From: Nostoc sp. 'Peltigera membranacea cyanobiont' 210A
GTDB lineage: Bacteria; Cyanobacteriota; Cyanobacteriia; Cyanobacteriales; Nostocaceae
Assembly: GCF_002246015.1 (NCBI RefSeq)
Contig: NZ_NOLJ01000003.1
Location: forward strand, 648,124 to 690,151
Length of the DNA stretch: 42,028 nt
Direction: 5' to 3'
Position 1 is the stretch's first letter; each line of letters starts with the position of its first letter. Under the pieces are notes generated by a model. The model saw nothing but the letters and a program-made list of their open reading frames with translations. It ran no database searches and had not been told where the DNA came from. Shown here in pieces: positions 7,503 through 16,012 of the stretch. Position numbers and translations under genes: made by a program.

Positions 7503-8527
7503 ATGAATTCAAAGAGGGTATTATCAAAAGTTCTTCTAGGGAATCTGTTCGGCAAGACCTAGCTGATGGGGTAACTTCCAATTCAAAATCTAGCCATCAG
7601 CAGGAAGATAATACACAATCAGAAACTTTGCCACCCTTGAGTGCTGCCGCAATCAAGCGAGTAAAAGAGGGTGTAGCTGCGGCTAGCGATCGCGCTGTTC
7701 GCCAGATTATCGAAAAAACTCTCAATCGCCTGGAAGCTATTAGTCAAGGGCATTCCGAACCTAGAGCCAACTCTGGGTTACGTCGCTTTGTGATGCGATC
7801 GCTCATCCATTCCTTTTTCAAAATAAGGGTTGAACACCTTGAAAGGATACCTCAGAAAGCTGCAATTCTAGCAGTCAACCATCTCCACCACATCGATCCC
7901 TTACTCCTCCTAGCTGAACTCCCCACTCAACCTTACTATTACATCCTGGGCGATGCCCGTACCCTCTATAACAAGTGGTGGAAGCGCTTTATCCTGGATT
8001 TAGCAGGGGGCGTGATTCCTTTGGAACGGGTGTGGAAAGAAGAAATTGCTGTCATAGAAGCGGCTAAAGCAGGAAGGCAAGATTTAGTTGACCTCGCCGC
8101 AGTAATTAAACAGACAGTACCCACAGGGGAAGACATGCATACACTGCGACAAATAGACCGGATTATTCTGGCAATTTTGACTCGTGGAGATGGGATGATT
8201 CTCTTTCCCGAAGGAAGGCTAGGAACTGCTGAGACTCAATTGCATCTCCCTTTGAAGCGCGGGACTGTAATTTATGCCTTGCGGGCTGGTGTACCGATTA
8301 TTCCAGTTGGGCTGATTGGAACTCATGACCTTTATTTGGGAAAAGAGTTAACAATTCGGGTAGGCGAACCGTTACACTTTCCCCAAACAACCAGACCAAA
8401 TCGCCAGGAAGTAGACATCGCTTTAGAAAAATTGCAAAGTGCGATGCTGGCTCTTTTGCCAACTGATTACCCTGAACCAACAGGATTAAAGCTGTTAGGT
8501 TATTTACTCAATCATATATTGTGGTGA
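7503..8527 (+). CDS. PlsC-family 1-acyl-glycerol-3-phosphate acyltransferase
   Basis: The acyltransferase has the family motifs NHLHHIDPLLLL (NHx4D) near residue 92 of the 299-residue frame that starts at TTG 7628, GGVIPLERV, and FPEGRLGTAE as the phosphate-binding block. It transfers an acyl group to lysophosphatidate or a related lysolipid in membrane lipid synthesis. Start choice is difficult. The frame stays open upstream to a stop near 7480 without any ATG; the upstream codons encode YEFKEGIIKSSSRES and other plausible low-complexity residues, so the true start may be a rare codon in 7490-7628 or the original start may be lost. The region I give is the likely coding extent and its 5' limit is uncertain. 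It is divergent from the hydrolase. Confidence 0.75.
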
Positions 8528-8534
8528 GAGATTA

Positions 8535-8828
8535 TTATTCTAAAAAGTTTGTAACTTTGAAATTTGATGTTCCCTCCCAACAGTGGTTTAAAAATGCGTT
8601 TACCTGAGCATCTGCTGAATCAGCCGATTCTCTAGATGCATTAAATTGCACTGCTGTCACAATGTATTCAAAGATAATTACAAACTGCTTTTGGGGTGAA
8701 ATTCTTTCGACTACAATTGTTTCACCTAGCTTCGGGATTTGAGGTAAATTTACCACAAACGTCTCAATTTTCGGTTTATCTAATGGATTTTTGAAATTGA
8801 AGTATTTACAGTAAACAATAACTTTCAC
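8535..8828 (-). CDS. Small protein of unknown function
   Basis: This 97-residue frame ends seven bases after the convergent PlsC-like gene. The N-terminal two thirds look like a compact beta-rich domain: VIVYCKYFNFKN, ETFVVNLPQIPKLGETIVV and QFVIIFEYIVTAVQF alternate like strands. The tail is polar and ends FLNHCWEGTSNFKV. There is no signal peptide or membrane segment. I do not recognise the family. Coding quality is fair (normal composition, ATG start), so it is probably a real gene. Confidence 0.5.
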   Translation of the reverse strand: MKVIVYCKYFNFKNPLDKPKIETFVVNLPQIPKLGETIVVERISPQKQFVIIFEYIVTAVQFNASRESADSADAQVNAFLNHCWEGTSNFKVTNFLE

Positions 8829-8890
8829 TTAGACAACCACCAATAACATTATAGATAATCAAAATTATCCTTGAATTGAAAAATTGTAAA

Positions 8891-8926
8891 TACAGTAGGG
8901 GCACAACATTTTGTGCCCCTACTGTA
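8891..8926. repeat. Palindromic hairpin element
   Basis: TACAGTAGGGGCACAA and TTGTGCCCCTACTGTA form two perfect 16-base arms separated by four bases. No T-run follows on either strand, so it is better seen as a dispersed palindromic repeat than as a classical terminator, though it could fold in the transcript running from the 9096-10736 gene. Confidence 0.7.
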
Positions 8927-9045
8927 CCTTAAATTTACCTGAAATATGCTGTATAATAGCTTCTTAAAAAATATCTGCCAGATGATACCAATTCTCCAAC
9001 ATAAGACTACAGATATAGAAACCAAAATTAAATCTGATAAGTATT

Positions 9046-9092
9046 AATTACGAATTACGAATTACGAATTACGAATTACGAATTACGAATTA
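9046..9092. repeat. Heptamer tandem repeat (AATTACG)n
   Basis: Six exact copies of the 7-bp unit AATTACG are followed by a partial AATTA, ending four bases before the stop codon of the minus-strand gene at 9096. Short tandemly repeated heptamers (STRR) are a known hallmark of heterocyst-forming cyanobacteria. Confidence 0.9.
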
Positions 9093-9095
9093 GTA

Positions 9096-10736
9096 TTATT
9101 TCCCCTGCCATAGCTGCCGCAACGACTGAAAAATCTTTACAAATCTCTCTTCTAGCCAGACCATAACATAATCAAGCCATTCCAGAAGTTGCTCTAAGGG
9201 GTGCTTTTCATAGCCAGTTGAAGTTGCTGTAGTTTCTATCCAGTCTGGCTGTGCCTCAACTTGACTGCTTTGGTGAAATTGCTGTTGTAAAATTTCCCCT
9301 TTACGACTCTCGCTTTTAGTTTGGGAAATGCGGGTTTGAATTTGTTTTACAGAGGCGACTTTTCCAGATGTTTTTTGACTTGAGGTAAGATTACGACTTG
9401 GTTGTTTTCTTTGTACCAAACCAGATCCGACTTTAGGTTGTTTTACACTCAAATTCTTTTGTGGAAAATGCCTTATTGATAAACTTGGGGCTAAAGCAGA
9501 ATTTATCTTCCCAGAAACTGTAACTGGCTTTTCAGCAACGGTTTCGGTGTCACCAAATAAATCATTCCATGTTAACCAAGGATCGTCTGCTAAATCCTGC
9601 TTCTCTCCCAGAGAGCTTTTAGACAAGGCTTTTCTAAGGGGTGACGAGAAGAGTTTACCTGGCAATCTTTCATTACTGGTTGTTGTCTCAAGTGTTTTTC
9701 TATTACCAACACCAAAAAAGTAATTAAGTGCCGCCTCAATCAAAGCCTGAAAATCCTGTGAATGAGTTTCTAAACCATCACCTTTGGGCGCAATTTCTCC
9801 TTTGGCAGCTAATTGCTCTTTGCCATAAAGAAATATGTTTAACTGAGTTTGGGCAACTTGGACAATTTCCTGGCTACGTTCTTGCACTGGGACTAAAGCA
9901 TTAGATTCCAATTTAGCAATGGCTATATCTAGAAATGCTAATAATTTATCTGTATTAAGTAAATCTTTTGGTATACCCTCGGCTAAAACTGGAATTTGGG
10001 CTGGATTTACGTCAGTGAGTTTTGCTAATAATCGGTCAATTTGTGGTAATAACTGTGTCTCTTTTTTAGCGACAATCAAACGCCAATACTGCCAGTAATT
10101 AGCAACTTCGTTAATAATTCGGTCTTCTAATTTTGCCTGTTGTTCCGGTGTTAAGATATCTAGAATTTCATTGTCGGCAGTAACAAGTACTAAATTTCGA
10201 CTCATCAAATTTGTGGCAATTCCTCGCACTATTGGAAGACGCTGTTGAAGGGCATTGTCTAATTGTGAAGTGTTGAAACTGACAGCTTGATTATCTGTAA
10301 TATTTGATGATTGAGTAAGATTAGAGTTATTTTCAACAGATTTCAGCCGAAAAACTCCCAATAAAGCCAAGGGATTAAAATATTCAGATGCTTTCGTAGA
10401 GGTCGAGGCGGGTTCATCTGATGACAGATAATTGACTGCTTCTAGTACATTTTGAATGGGACTATCAGCATTGGGTAGAGTTTCGGGCTGGAAATCGGTA
10501 TCATTTGGTTGTAACTTTAATCTAGTTTGTGGTTCTTTAGTATGTAGCGTTTTCCCAGATGATTCAGATGACTGAAACAGTAGATACACTGGGTAAAGTA
10601 GTACCTCGACACCCCACTTAGTAGCGACTTGCAAATGCCGGAAGGTGTGTTCCCACTGTTGTGTCACCCGCCGAGATTGCTGGTGGACAAAGTTAAATAG
10701 TCTGCTTTGATAACGACCAGAGGAACCAGAAGACAT
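9096..10736 (-). CDS. Conserved-looking cyanobacterial protein of unknown function
   Basis: This 546-residue protein matches no enzyme family I recognise. The N-terminus is basic and aromatic (GRYQSRLFNFVHQQSRR, then WEHTFRHLQVATKWGVEVLL) with a weakly hydrophobic LLYPVYLLFQ that may touch the membrane. The middle is helical, with repeated Leu/Ile heptads (PEQQAKLEDRIINEV, LLPQIDRLLAKLTDV) suggesting coiled coil, then a polar low-complexity linker rich in Lys, Gln and Ser. The end is a compact aromatic block, QPDWIETTATSTGYEKHP followed by LEQLLEWLDYVMVWLEE, which looks like the conserved core. It is divergent from the mannosidase gene (87 bases apart). Confidence 0.65.
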   Translation of the reverse strand: MSSGSSGRYQSRLFNFVHQQSRRVTQQWEHTFRHLQVATKWGVEVLLYPVYLLFQSSESSGKTLHTKEPQTRLKLQPNDTDFQPETLPNADSPIQNVLEAVNYLSSDEPASTSTKASEYFNPLALLGVFRLKSVENNSNLTQSSNITDNQAVSFNTSQLDNALQQRLPIVRGIATNLMSRNLVLVTADNEILDILTPEQQAKLEDRIINEVANYWQYWRLIVAKKETQLLPQIDRLLAKLTDVNPAQIPVLAEGIPKDLLNTDKLLAFLDIAIAKLESNALVPVQERSQEIVQVAQTQLNIFLYGKEQLAAKGEIAPKGDGLETHSQDFQALIEAALNYFFGVGNRKTLETTTSNERLPGKLFSSPLRKALSKSSLGEKQDLADDPWLTWNDLFGDTETVAEKPVTVSGKINSALAPSLSIRHFPQKNLSVKQPKVGSGLVQRKQPSRNLTSSQKTSGKVASVKQIQTRISQTKSESRKGEILQQQFHQSSQVEAQPDWIETTATSTGYEKHPLEQLLEWLDYVMVWLEERFVKIFQSLRQLWQGK

Positions 10737-10823
10737 AGTAGTAATTTTTTAGTTCAAGTCTTGTTAAGTTGTGAGACTCGCGCCAAACAATAAAAACGAC
10801 CAACACCTCATATTAGCGAATAT

Positions 10824-13800
10824 ATGACCCCGACTGTCTCTCAATCCCAGACCAAATTTATCTCACAAGCAATTGAGCAACTGCGCTCTTTTTGTCAAGT
10901 TAATCTTCAGTCTACGTGGCTGTATCAGGAATCTGACCTAGTTATTACTGATGTTGTAGCTGCTGATTTGTCTCATTGGCAACCTGCCCAGTTGAATGCT
11001 AAAGAACATATTGCTTGGACGGGCGGGAAAAAAGTGCTATGGCTAGTGCAAAGATTGGTGATTCCCCAAGATTTACACGGTTATCCCTTAGTGGGGTTAT
11101 CTTTGCGGCTGGCGCTGGTTTGGTGGGCGGATTCTGCTGAGATTTATGTAAATGGCGAGTTAGTGCTGGAGGGTGATTTATTTGATTGTTCGCCGAGAGT
11201 GCTTCTCAGTCAGGGGGTGACGCCAGGGGAAGAGTTTATTGTGGCTTTGCGGTTAGTGAGTCCGGGACATTGTGATGGTGCTTTAGTGCGATCGCTCCTA
11301 GTTTATGAGTCTTATGTAGATAATAATCCCGATCCGGGTTTTGTGGCTGATGAGTTAGCTGTGGTGCAACTTTATTTAGAAAAATTTGCGCCGGAGAAGT
11401 TGGATGTTTTGGCGGCCATGGTGAGGGAGGTTACGAACCGCAGAGGCGCAGAGGACACGGAGGAAGAGAAGGGAGAGTTGGTAAAGTCGTTTTTGTCCCT
11501 ACGTCAAAATTTAATTCAATCCAAAATCGTTCGACTGAGCGAAGTCGAAGTCCAAAATCTCAAATCTAAAATTTTCTTGTTGGGTCATGCTCACTTAGAT
11601 TTAGCATGGTTATGGCCTGTAAGTGAAACTTGGAATGCGGCGCAAAATACTTTTGAGTCGGTTCTGAAGTTGCAAGCAGATTTTCCTGAGTTAATTTTCT
11701 GTCATTCAAGTCCCGCACTTTATGCTTGGATTGAAGAACATCGCCCAGATTTGTTTAGGGCAATTCAAGCACAGGTAGCCGCTGGACGTTGGGAAGTTGT
11801 CGGCGGAATGTGGGTGGAACCAGAACTCAACCTAATTGCTGGTGAATCAATAGTCCGTCAGCTACTGTATGGTCAGCGCTACATCCAGGAGAAATTTGGC
11901 AAGCTTTCAACTGTAGAATGGGTTCCAGATTCTTTTGGTTTCTGTGCAACTTTACCGCAGTTTTTCGCTAATGCTGGAATTGAGTATTTTGTGACGCAGA
12001 AGTTGCGATGGAATGATACTAATAAATTTGATTATGGGGCTTTTTGGTGGCGATCGCCTGACGGCAGTGAAGTCTTTAGTTTGATGTCTGCACCCATCGG
12101 TGAAGCTATAGACCCAGTTAAAATGGCAACTTATGCTCTTGAGTGGCAAACCCAAACTGGTTTACCAGAATCCCTCTGGCTTCCCGGTGTCGGCGACCAC
12201 GGCGGCGGCCCCACCCGTGATATGTTAGAAACCGCCCAACGCTGGCAAAAGTCGCCTTTCTTCCCAGACTTAGAATTTACGACGGCTGAAAAGTATTTAC
12301 AGCAAATCAGTAAAGAAGGCAGGAGGCAGGAAGCAGAAAGCAGGAGGCAGAATTCAGGAGTCAGAATTCAGGAGTCAGAATTCAGGAGTCAGAATTCTTC
12401 CCCTGCCTCCCCTGCTTCCCCTGCTTCCCCTGCTTCCCCTGCTTCCCCATTCCCTACTTGGGATGACGAACTATACTTAGAATTCCATCGTGGTTGCTAC
12501 ACTACCCACGGAGATCAAAAACGCTGGAATCGTCGTTGTGAAAATTTATTATATCAAGCTGAACTATTTGCTACCTTGGCAACTGTAAGCTGTGGTGTGA
12601 CATATCCTAAAGCAGAAATTGAAGCAGCTTGGAAATTGGTTTTATTTCAACAGTTTCACGATATTTTACCTGGTTCTTCAATTACCCAAGTTTACACAGA
12701 TGCCTTGCCCCAATGGCAGCAAGTGGAACAAGTGGGAACGAAAATATTACAGGAATCACTTTTAGCGATCGCATCTCACATTACCCTATCAGAACCACCA
12801 AAACCCGATAGTCTACCTATTTTTGTTTTCAATTCTCTCAATTGGCAACGTTCTGAGGTAATCTCTGTAGCCTTACCCACGCCACCAACAACTACCCAAG
12901 GATGGCAGATTTACGATGCTTCTGGAAACCAGCTTGTCTCCCAATTATCTGAAGCATCAACCCTACTATTTCTTGCCACCGAAATTCCACCCGTAGGCTA
13001 CCGCATATTTTGGCTTTCCCCTTCACTCTCTAGTACAGACGAGATTAATCGCGTCTCTCCCTCATCTCCCCCACTCCTCCCAGACTGGATTTTAGAAAAT
13101 GAATTCTTGCGAGTTGTTATAGATCCTGACACCGGAGATTTATCAAGTGTTTTTGACAAAACTTATCAGCGAGAAGTTTTGAGTGGGGCGGGGAATCAAC
13201 TGCAAGCTTTTAAAGACAGTGGGCAATATTGGGATGCTTGGAATATAGACCCCAATTATGCTCAACATCCCTTACCCTCAACAAATCTTCAATCTATTCA
13301 GTGGTTAGAACAAGGCCCAGTGCAAACTCGTGTGCGCGTGGTGCGTCAGTTGGGTGAATCGGAATTTTGCCAAGACTATATTCTGCAAGCTGGTTTACCT
13401 CTGCTGAACATTGCTACAACTGTCAATTGGCAAGAAAATCATGTCTTAGTGAAAGCTGCTTTTCCTCTAAATATTGAAGCCGACTTTGCTACTTATGAAA
13501 TTCCCTGTGGCGCGATTCGCCGCCCAACTAAACCGCAAACCCCCGCAGAGCAAGCAAAATGGGAAGTTCCTGCTTTGCGTTGGGCTGATTTAACAGCAGA
13601 AGATACACAAACAAATACTGCAATCCCAAATCGTTATGGTGTCAGTTTGCTCAATGATTGTAAATACGGTTATGACAGCAAACCAAATCAACTCCGCCTA
13701 ACACTGCTACGCAGTTCTAATTGGCCAGACTCAGAGGCCGACCGAGGTTTTCATGAGTTCAAATATACCTTGTATCCTCATGCAGGTAGTTGGGAATCAG

Positions 13801-14186
13801 CCCATACAGTACGGCATGGCTATGAATTGAATATACCGTTGCAAGTGATATTGAATTCGCCATTAGCTCAACCCTCCGCTACCACTAACAGCACTATTGA
13901 AGGAGTAAGTTTCCTAAATTTATCAGCTGAAAATTTAATCTTGATGACCTTGAAGCCATCTGAAGACGATCCACAGCAGTTAATTCTGCGATGTTATGAA
14001 TCTCACGGAGAAACAGCCGAGTTATCTTTGCAAAGTGATTTAGGATTGAATCTAGAAAATCCAGTAGATTTATTAGAGCGTTCCGCCAGTACTGAATTTG
14101 CATCTCAGCAACAAATCTTGATGATACAACCTTGGAAAATCGCCAATTTCAAGGTGATACCAGCGATTAATCCCAGGCTGGAGTGA
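10824..14186 (+). CDS. GH38 alpha-mannosidase
   Basis: This 1120-residue glycoside hydrolase family 38 enzyme cleaves alpha-mannosides with retention, using Zn2+. Zn/active-site motifs are HAHLDLAWLWPV near residue 255 and VPDSFGFCATLPQF near residue 370, whose Asp is the expected nucleophile. GGMWVEPELNL, RWNDTNKF and GVGDHGGGPTRDMLE are further family blocks, and the middle and C-terminal beta domains follow. An N-terminal ancillary beta domain precedes the catalytic part. Two stretches do not belong to the family: residues about 204-249 (from NRRGAEDTEEEKGE) and 499-543 (with SPASPASPASPASPAS). Both are in frame and made of intergenic-type repeats. No signal peptide is seen. A strong hairpin follows the stop. 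Confidence 0.9.
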   Translation: MTPTVSQSQTKFISQAIEQLRSFCQVNLQSTWLYQESDLVITDVVAADLSHWQPAQLNAKEHIAWTGGKKVLWLVQRLVIPQDLHGYPLVGLSLRLALVWWADSAEIYVNGELVLEGDLFDCSPRVLLSQGVTPGEEFIVALRLVSPGHCDGALVRSLLVYESYVDNNPDPGFVADELAVVQLYLEKFAPEKLDVLAAMVREVTNRRGAEDTEEEKGELVKSFLSLRQNLIQSKIVRLSEVEVQNLKSKIFLLGHAHLDLAWLWPVSETWNAAQNTFESVLKLQADFPELIFCHSSPALYAWIEEHRPDLFRAIQAQVAAGRWEVVGGMWVEPELNLIAGESIVRQLLYGQRYIQEKFGKLSTVEWVPDSFGFCATLPQFFANAGIEYFVTQKLRWNDTNKFDYGAFWWRSPDGSEVFSLMSAPIGEAIDPVKMATYALEWQTQTGLPESLWLPGVGDHGGGPTRDMLETAQRWQKSPFFPDLEFTTAEKYLQQISKEGRRQEAESRRQNSGVRIQESEFRSQNSSPASPASPASPASPASPFPTWDDELYLEFHRGCYTTHGDQKRWNRRCENLLYQAELFATLATVSCGVTYPKAEIEAAWKLVLFQQFHDILPGSSITQVYTDALPQWQQVEQVGTKILQESLLAIASHITLSEPPKPDSLPIFVFNSLNWQRSEVISVALPTPPTTTQGWQIYDASGNQLVSQLSEASTLLFLATEIPPVGYRIFWLSPSLSSTDEINRVSPSSPPLLPDWILENEFLRVVIDPDTGDLSSVFDKTYQREVLSGAGNQLQAFKDSGQYWDAWNIDPNYAQHPLPSTNLQSIQWLEQGPVQTRVRVVRQLGESEFCQDYILQAGLPLLNIATTVNWQENHVLVKAAFPLNIEADFATYEIPCGAIRRPTKPQTPAEQAKWEVPALRWADLTAEDTQTNTAIPNRYGVSLLNDCKYGYDSKPNQLRLTLLRSSNWPDSEADRGFHEFKYTLYPHAGSWESAHTVRHGYELNIPLQVILNSPLAQPSATTNSTIEGVSFLNLSAENLILMTLKPSEDDPQQLILRCYESHGETAELSLQSDLGLNLENPVDLLERSASTEFASQQQILMIQPWKIANFKVIPAINPRLE
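11433..11571. repeat. In-frame dispersed repeat inside the GH38 gene (first)
   Basis: The DNA reads CGCAGAGGCGCAGAGGACAC and later TTCGACTGAGCGAAGTCGAA, a 20-base near-palindrome. Both resemble intergenic repeats elsewhere in the window (27130 and 15325-15396). It adds about 46 codons without a stop just before the HAHLDLAW catalytic block. Confidence 0.65.
12319..12451. repeat. In-frame tandem repeats inside the GH38 gene (second)
   Basis: Three exact copies of the 14-mer AATTCAGGAGTCAG (two 7-mers) lie at 12351-12392. They are followed by CCCCTGCCT and four copies of the 9-mer CCCCTGCTT at about 12400-12444. The frame stays open and encodes NSGVRIQESEFRSQ and a run of SPA tripeptides between two catalytic-domain segments. 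Confidence 0.85.
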
Positions 14187-14197
14187 GCCACTATAGT

Positions 14198-14223
14198 TAA
14201 TGGTTAGTGGTTACTAACCATTA
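14198..14223. terminator. Hairpin after the GH38 gene
   Basis: TAATGGTTAGT and ACTAACCATTA are perfect 11-base arms around a 4-base loop, starting 11 bases after the mannosidase stop. There is no clear T-run, so termination strength is uncertain, but the position fits a transcript end. Confidence 0.5.
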
Positions 14224-14226
14224 GAC

Positions 14227-14309
14227 ATCTGGTGAAATGAAATATGTGTTATCTAAAACCCTTGTAGAGATGTAGCAGTGCTACGTCTCTACATTCTTTT
14301 TCACCAGAT
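14227..14309. repeat. Nested palindromic element
   Basis: An outer inverted repeat (ATCTGGTGAAA at 14227 and TTTCACCAGAT ending 14309) encloses an inner one (GTAGAGATGTAGCA, centre G, TGCTACGTCTCTAC at 14264-14292, with one mismatch). The rest of the gap to 14480 holds a repeat fragment with GCAAGCTACGCGTAG near 14405 and nothing coding. Confidence 0.7.
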
Positions 14310-14480
14310 TCCTATTAACAATTGGCTTATTTGTATCACGAGCCCTCAATAGACATCTCTAGAAACTATAGGCAAAATCATGTAGCTGAAGCCTTCCCAC
14401 ACCGCTTTCTAGAAGCAAGCTACGCGTAGGGTCTCTGTTAGAAGAAGGGGATTATGCCTACGTCATTTTCACTCATATCT

Positions 14481-14822
14481 CTAATAGCGTCGTCGGATAA
14501 TCTGGCGTTGTCCAAAGCCCTGCCGTCGTCGGATTATCTGCCGTTGTCCGTAGGGCTGCCGTCCTCGGATTCTCTGGTATCGTCCATAGGGCTGCCGTCG
14601 TCGGATTATCTGCCGTCGTCGGATTCTCTGGTATCGTCCTGACCGCCGTTGAGCAATCAAAAGCTCTCCAGTTTTATTTCCAACTATGTTGGCATCTGGT
14701 GCAACGCTCTGTTCATTCAGAGTATTACTTAGAGAAATATCTTTCGCTTCAGCTAATGAGGGCGGAGACACAAAGGCAAATAGCAACACTGCTATTGAGG
14801 ATAATTTCCTGAAACCTTTCAT
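14481..14822 (-). CDS. Secreted Arg/Gln-rich repeat protein
   Basis: This 113-residue protein has a clear signal peptide (KGFRKLSSIAVLLFAFVSPP with a likely cut after SLAEA near residue 26). A short polar linker follows (DISLSNTLNEQSVAPDANIV), then a C-terminal half of imperfect repeats built from RYQRIRGRQPYG, QRQIIRRRQ and GFGQRQIIRRRY. About one third of that half is Arg, so the exported protein would be very basic and may bind acidic polysaccharide, nucleic acid or the cell wall; that is inference from charge only. The repeats are also visible in the DNA as units of CCGTCGTCGGATTATCTG. No family is recognised. Confidence 0.6.
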   Translation of the reverse strand: MKGFRKLSSIAVLLFAFVSPPSLAEAKDISLSNTLNEQSVAPDANIVGNKTGELLIAQRRSGRYQRIRRRQIIRRRQPYGRYQRIRGRQPYGQRQIIRRRQGFGQRQIIRRRY

Positions 14823-15427
14823 GTTTTTGCTTCTCTAAACTTTCGGTAATAACTTTATTAAAACACTTTAAAGTCTGAAAATTAGCGATCGCGCACTTTT
14901 TTAAACTTAATTTAGTATGAAATTCAAGATTACAATTTCACCCTTTTGTATAATTGCAATTTTTGTAAGCTTGTGTATATAAATAGTTAGTATTTAACAG
15001 GATGTATTCTTTTTACCACATAGATAAAGTATACAGTTATTAATTAAACAAGCTATATTTTTTATTGTTATATGGGTTCAAAAGCCTTAATGAGCAAAGG
15101 AAATATCCTCTCAACTTTTGATTTTTCAAAACCTTAGATCGGACTTATCTCCATTCTACAAGATGTATAAAAACTGTATCAAATACAAACGATAACTGCT
15201 AAATATTCTTAGCGGAAGCTGTAAATAATAATCTGTCACTGGATTTCTAGCTTCAGGCAACTATCTTGTTAAGTGCTGCGTTTTCCTATCTTCTGCCTCA
15301 CTTCTCTACAAGAGGCTGCGGCAACGACTACGCTCAGTGACCACTTGCTTTCTGCCTCCTGTCTGATTGTTGAGCGGCTTGCCCTGAGCGTAGTCGAAGG
15401 GAGTCGAAACACTGCCTTACACATCCT
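14823..15427. other. 605-bp gene-free stretch
   Basis: No coding frame is supported here. The left part is very AT-rich and should contain the promoter of the Arg/Gln repeat protein. The right part holds dispersed repeats: a CTTCTCTACAAGAGGC block at 15301-15328 and an exact 13-base inverted repeat, CGACTACGCTCAG at 15325-15337 and CTGAGCGTAGTCG at 15384-15396. Confidence 0.6.
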
Positions 15428-15979
15428 TTAAGGATATCTTCTGCTACCTCCACCCACTACACCAATTTTGTGGCGATAGGAGAGTTCAGCGCCGAACCAA
15501 CCAGAAGCACTGGTTAGCGTACCGACAACAAGCGAGATTAACAGTCCCCAAGGTACTATTCGGGATTCAGCGTCACCTAAACGTAGGAGAAAGTTAACGA
15601 GTGATAAAACTAGTATAGAAACATTAAGTATCAAATGCGTCCAACCGGCGGTGCGCTTGCGGACTCGTTCAATTTTCACAAAGTCGCTCAGACCGATCGC
15701 AGATGCAAGGACGCCTCCACCTAATCCAAGTCCGATTAACCATAGCGAAGCCCTAGCCCAAAAGAAATCGCCAGTTAACCAATAACCAATGTCACTTCCC
15801 AAGGCAGCAGCTAAAAATGCTATGGGAAAGATCACACTCAAGGGGTGTAGGGGATGTCCAGCGATCGCAACTGTACTGGGTACACCAGTATCACGATACT
15901 CACTGTCGTTACTTTCAATAACTGGTGGAATATTTGGAAAAGGTGTTGAACCTGTTTGCGTTGTTTCTGTAGTTTCCAT
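15428..15979 (-). CDS. DUF2231 membrane protein
   Basis: This 183-residue protein has a polar N-terminus and four hydrophobic segments. The first contains IAGHPLHPLSVIFPIAFLA; GHPLHP is the mark of the DUF2231 family. Later segments are WLIGLGLGGGVLASAIGL, LILNVSILVLSLVNFLL and WGLLISLVVGTLTSASGW. The family is thought to be membrane-embedded, sometimes haem- or redox-linked, but its function is not established. It follows a DUF2993 protein on the same strand, 33 bases downstream, so the two may be cotranscribed. Confidence 0.8.
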   Translation of the reverse strand: METTETTQTGSTPFPNIPPVIESNDSEYRDTGVPSTVAIAGHPLHPLSVIFPIAFLAAALGSDIGYWLTGDFFWARASLWLIGLGLGGGVLASAIGLSDFVKIERVRKRTAGWTHLILNVSILVLSLVNFLLRLGDAESRIVPWGLLISLVVGTLTSASGWFGAELSYRHKIGVVGGGSRRYP

Positions 15980-16012
15980 TATTAGTATCCTGAATTTATG
16001 AACGTTACATTT

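Noticed and set aside
15789..16001. Plus-strand frame opposite the DUF2231 gene
   Set aside because: Antisense to a clear membrane protein gene and without own signals.
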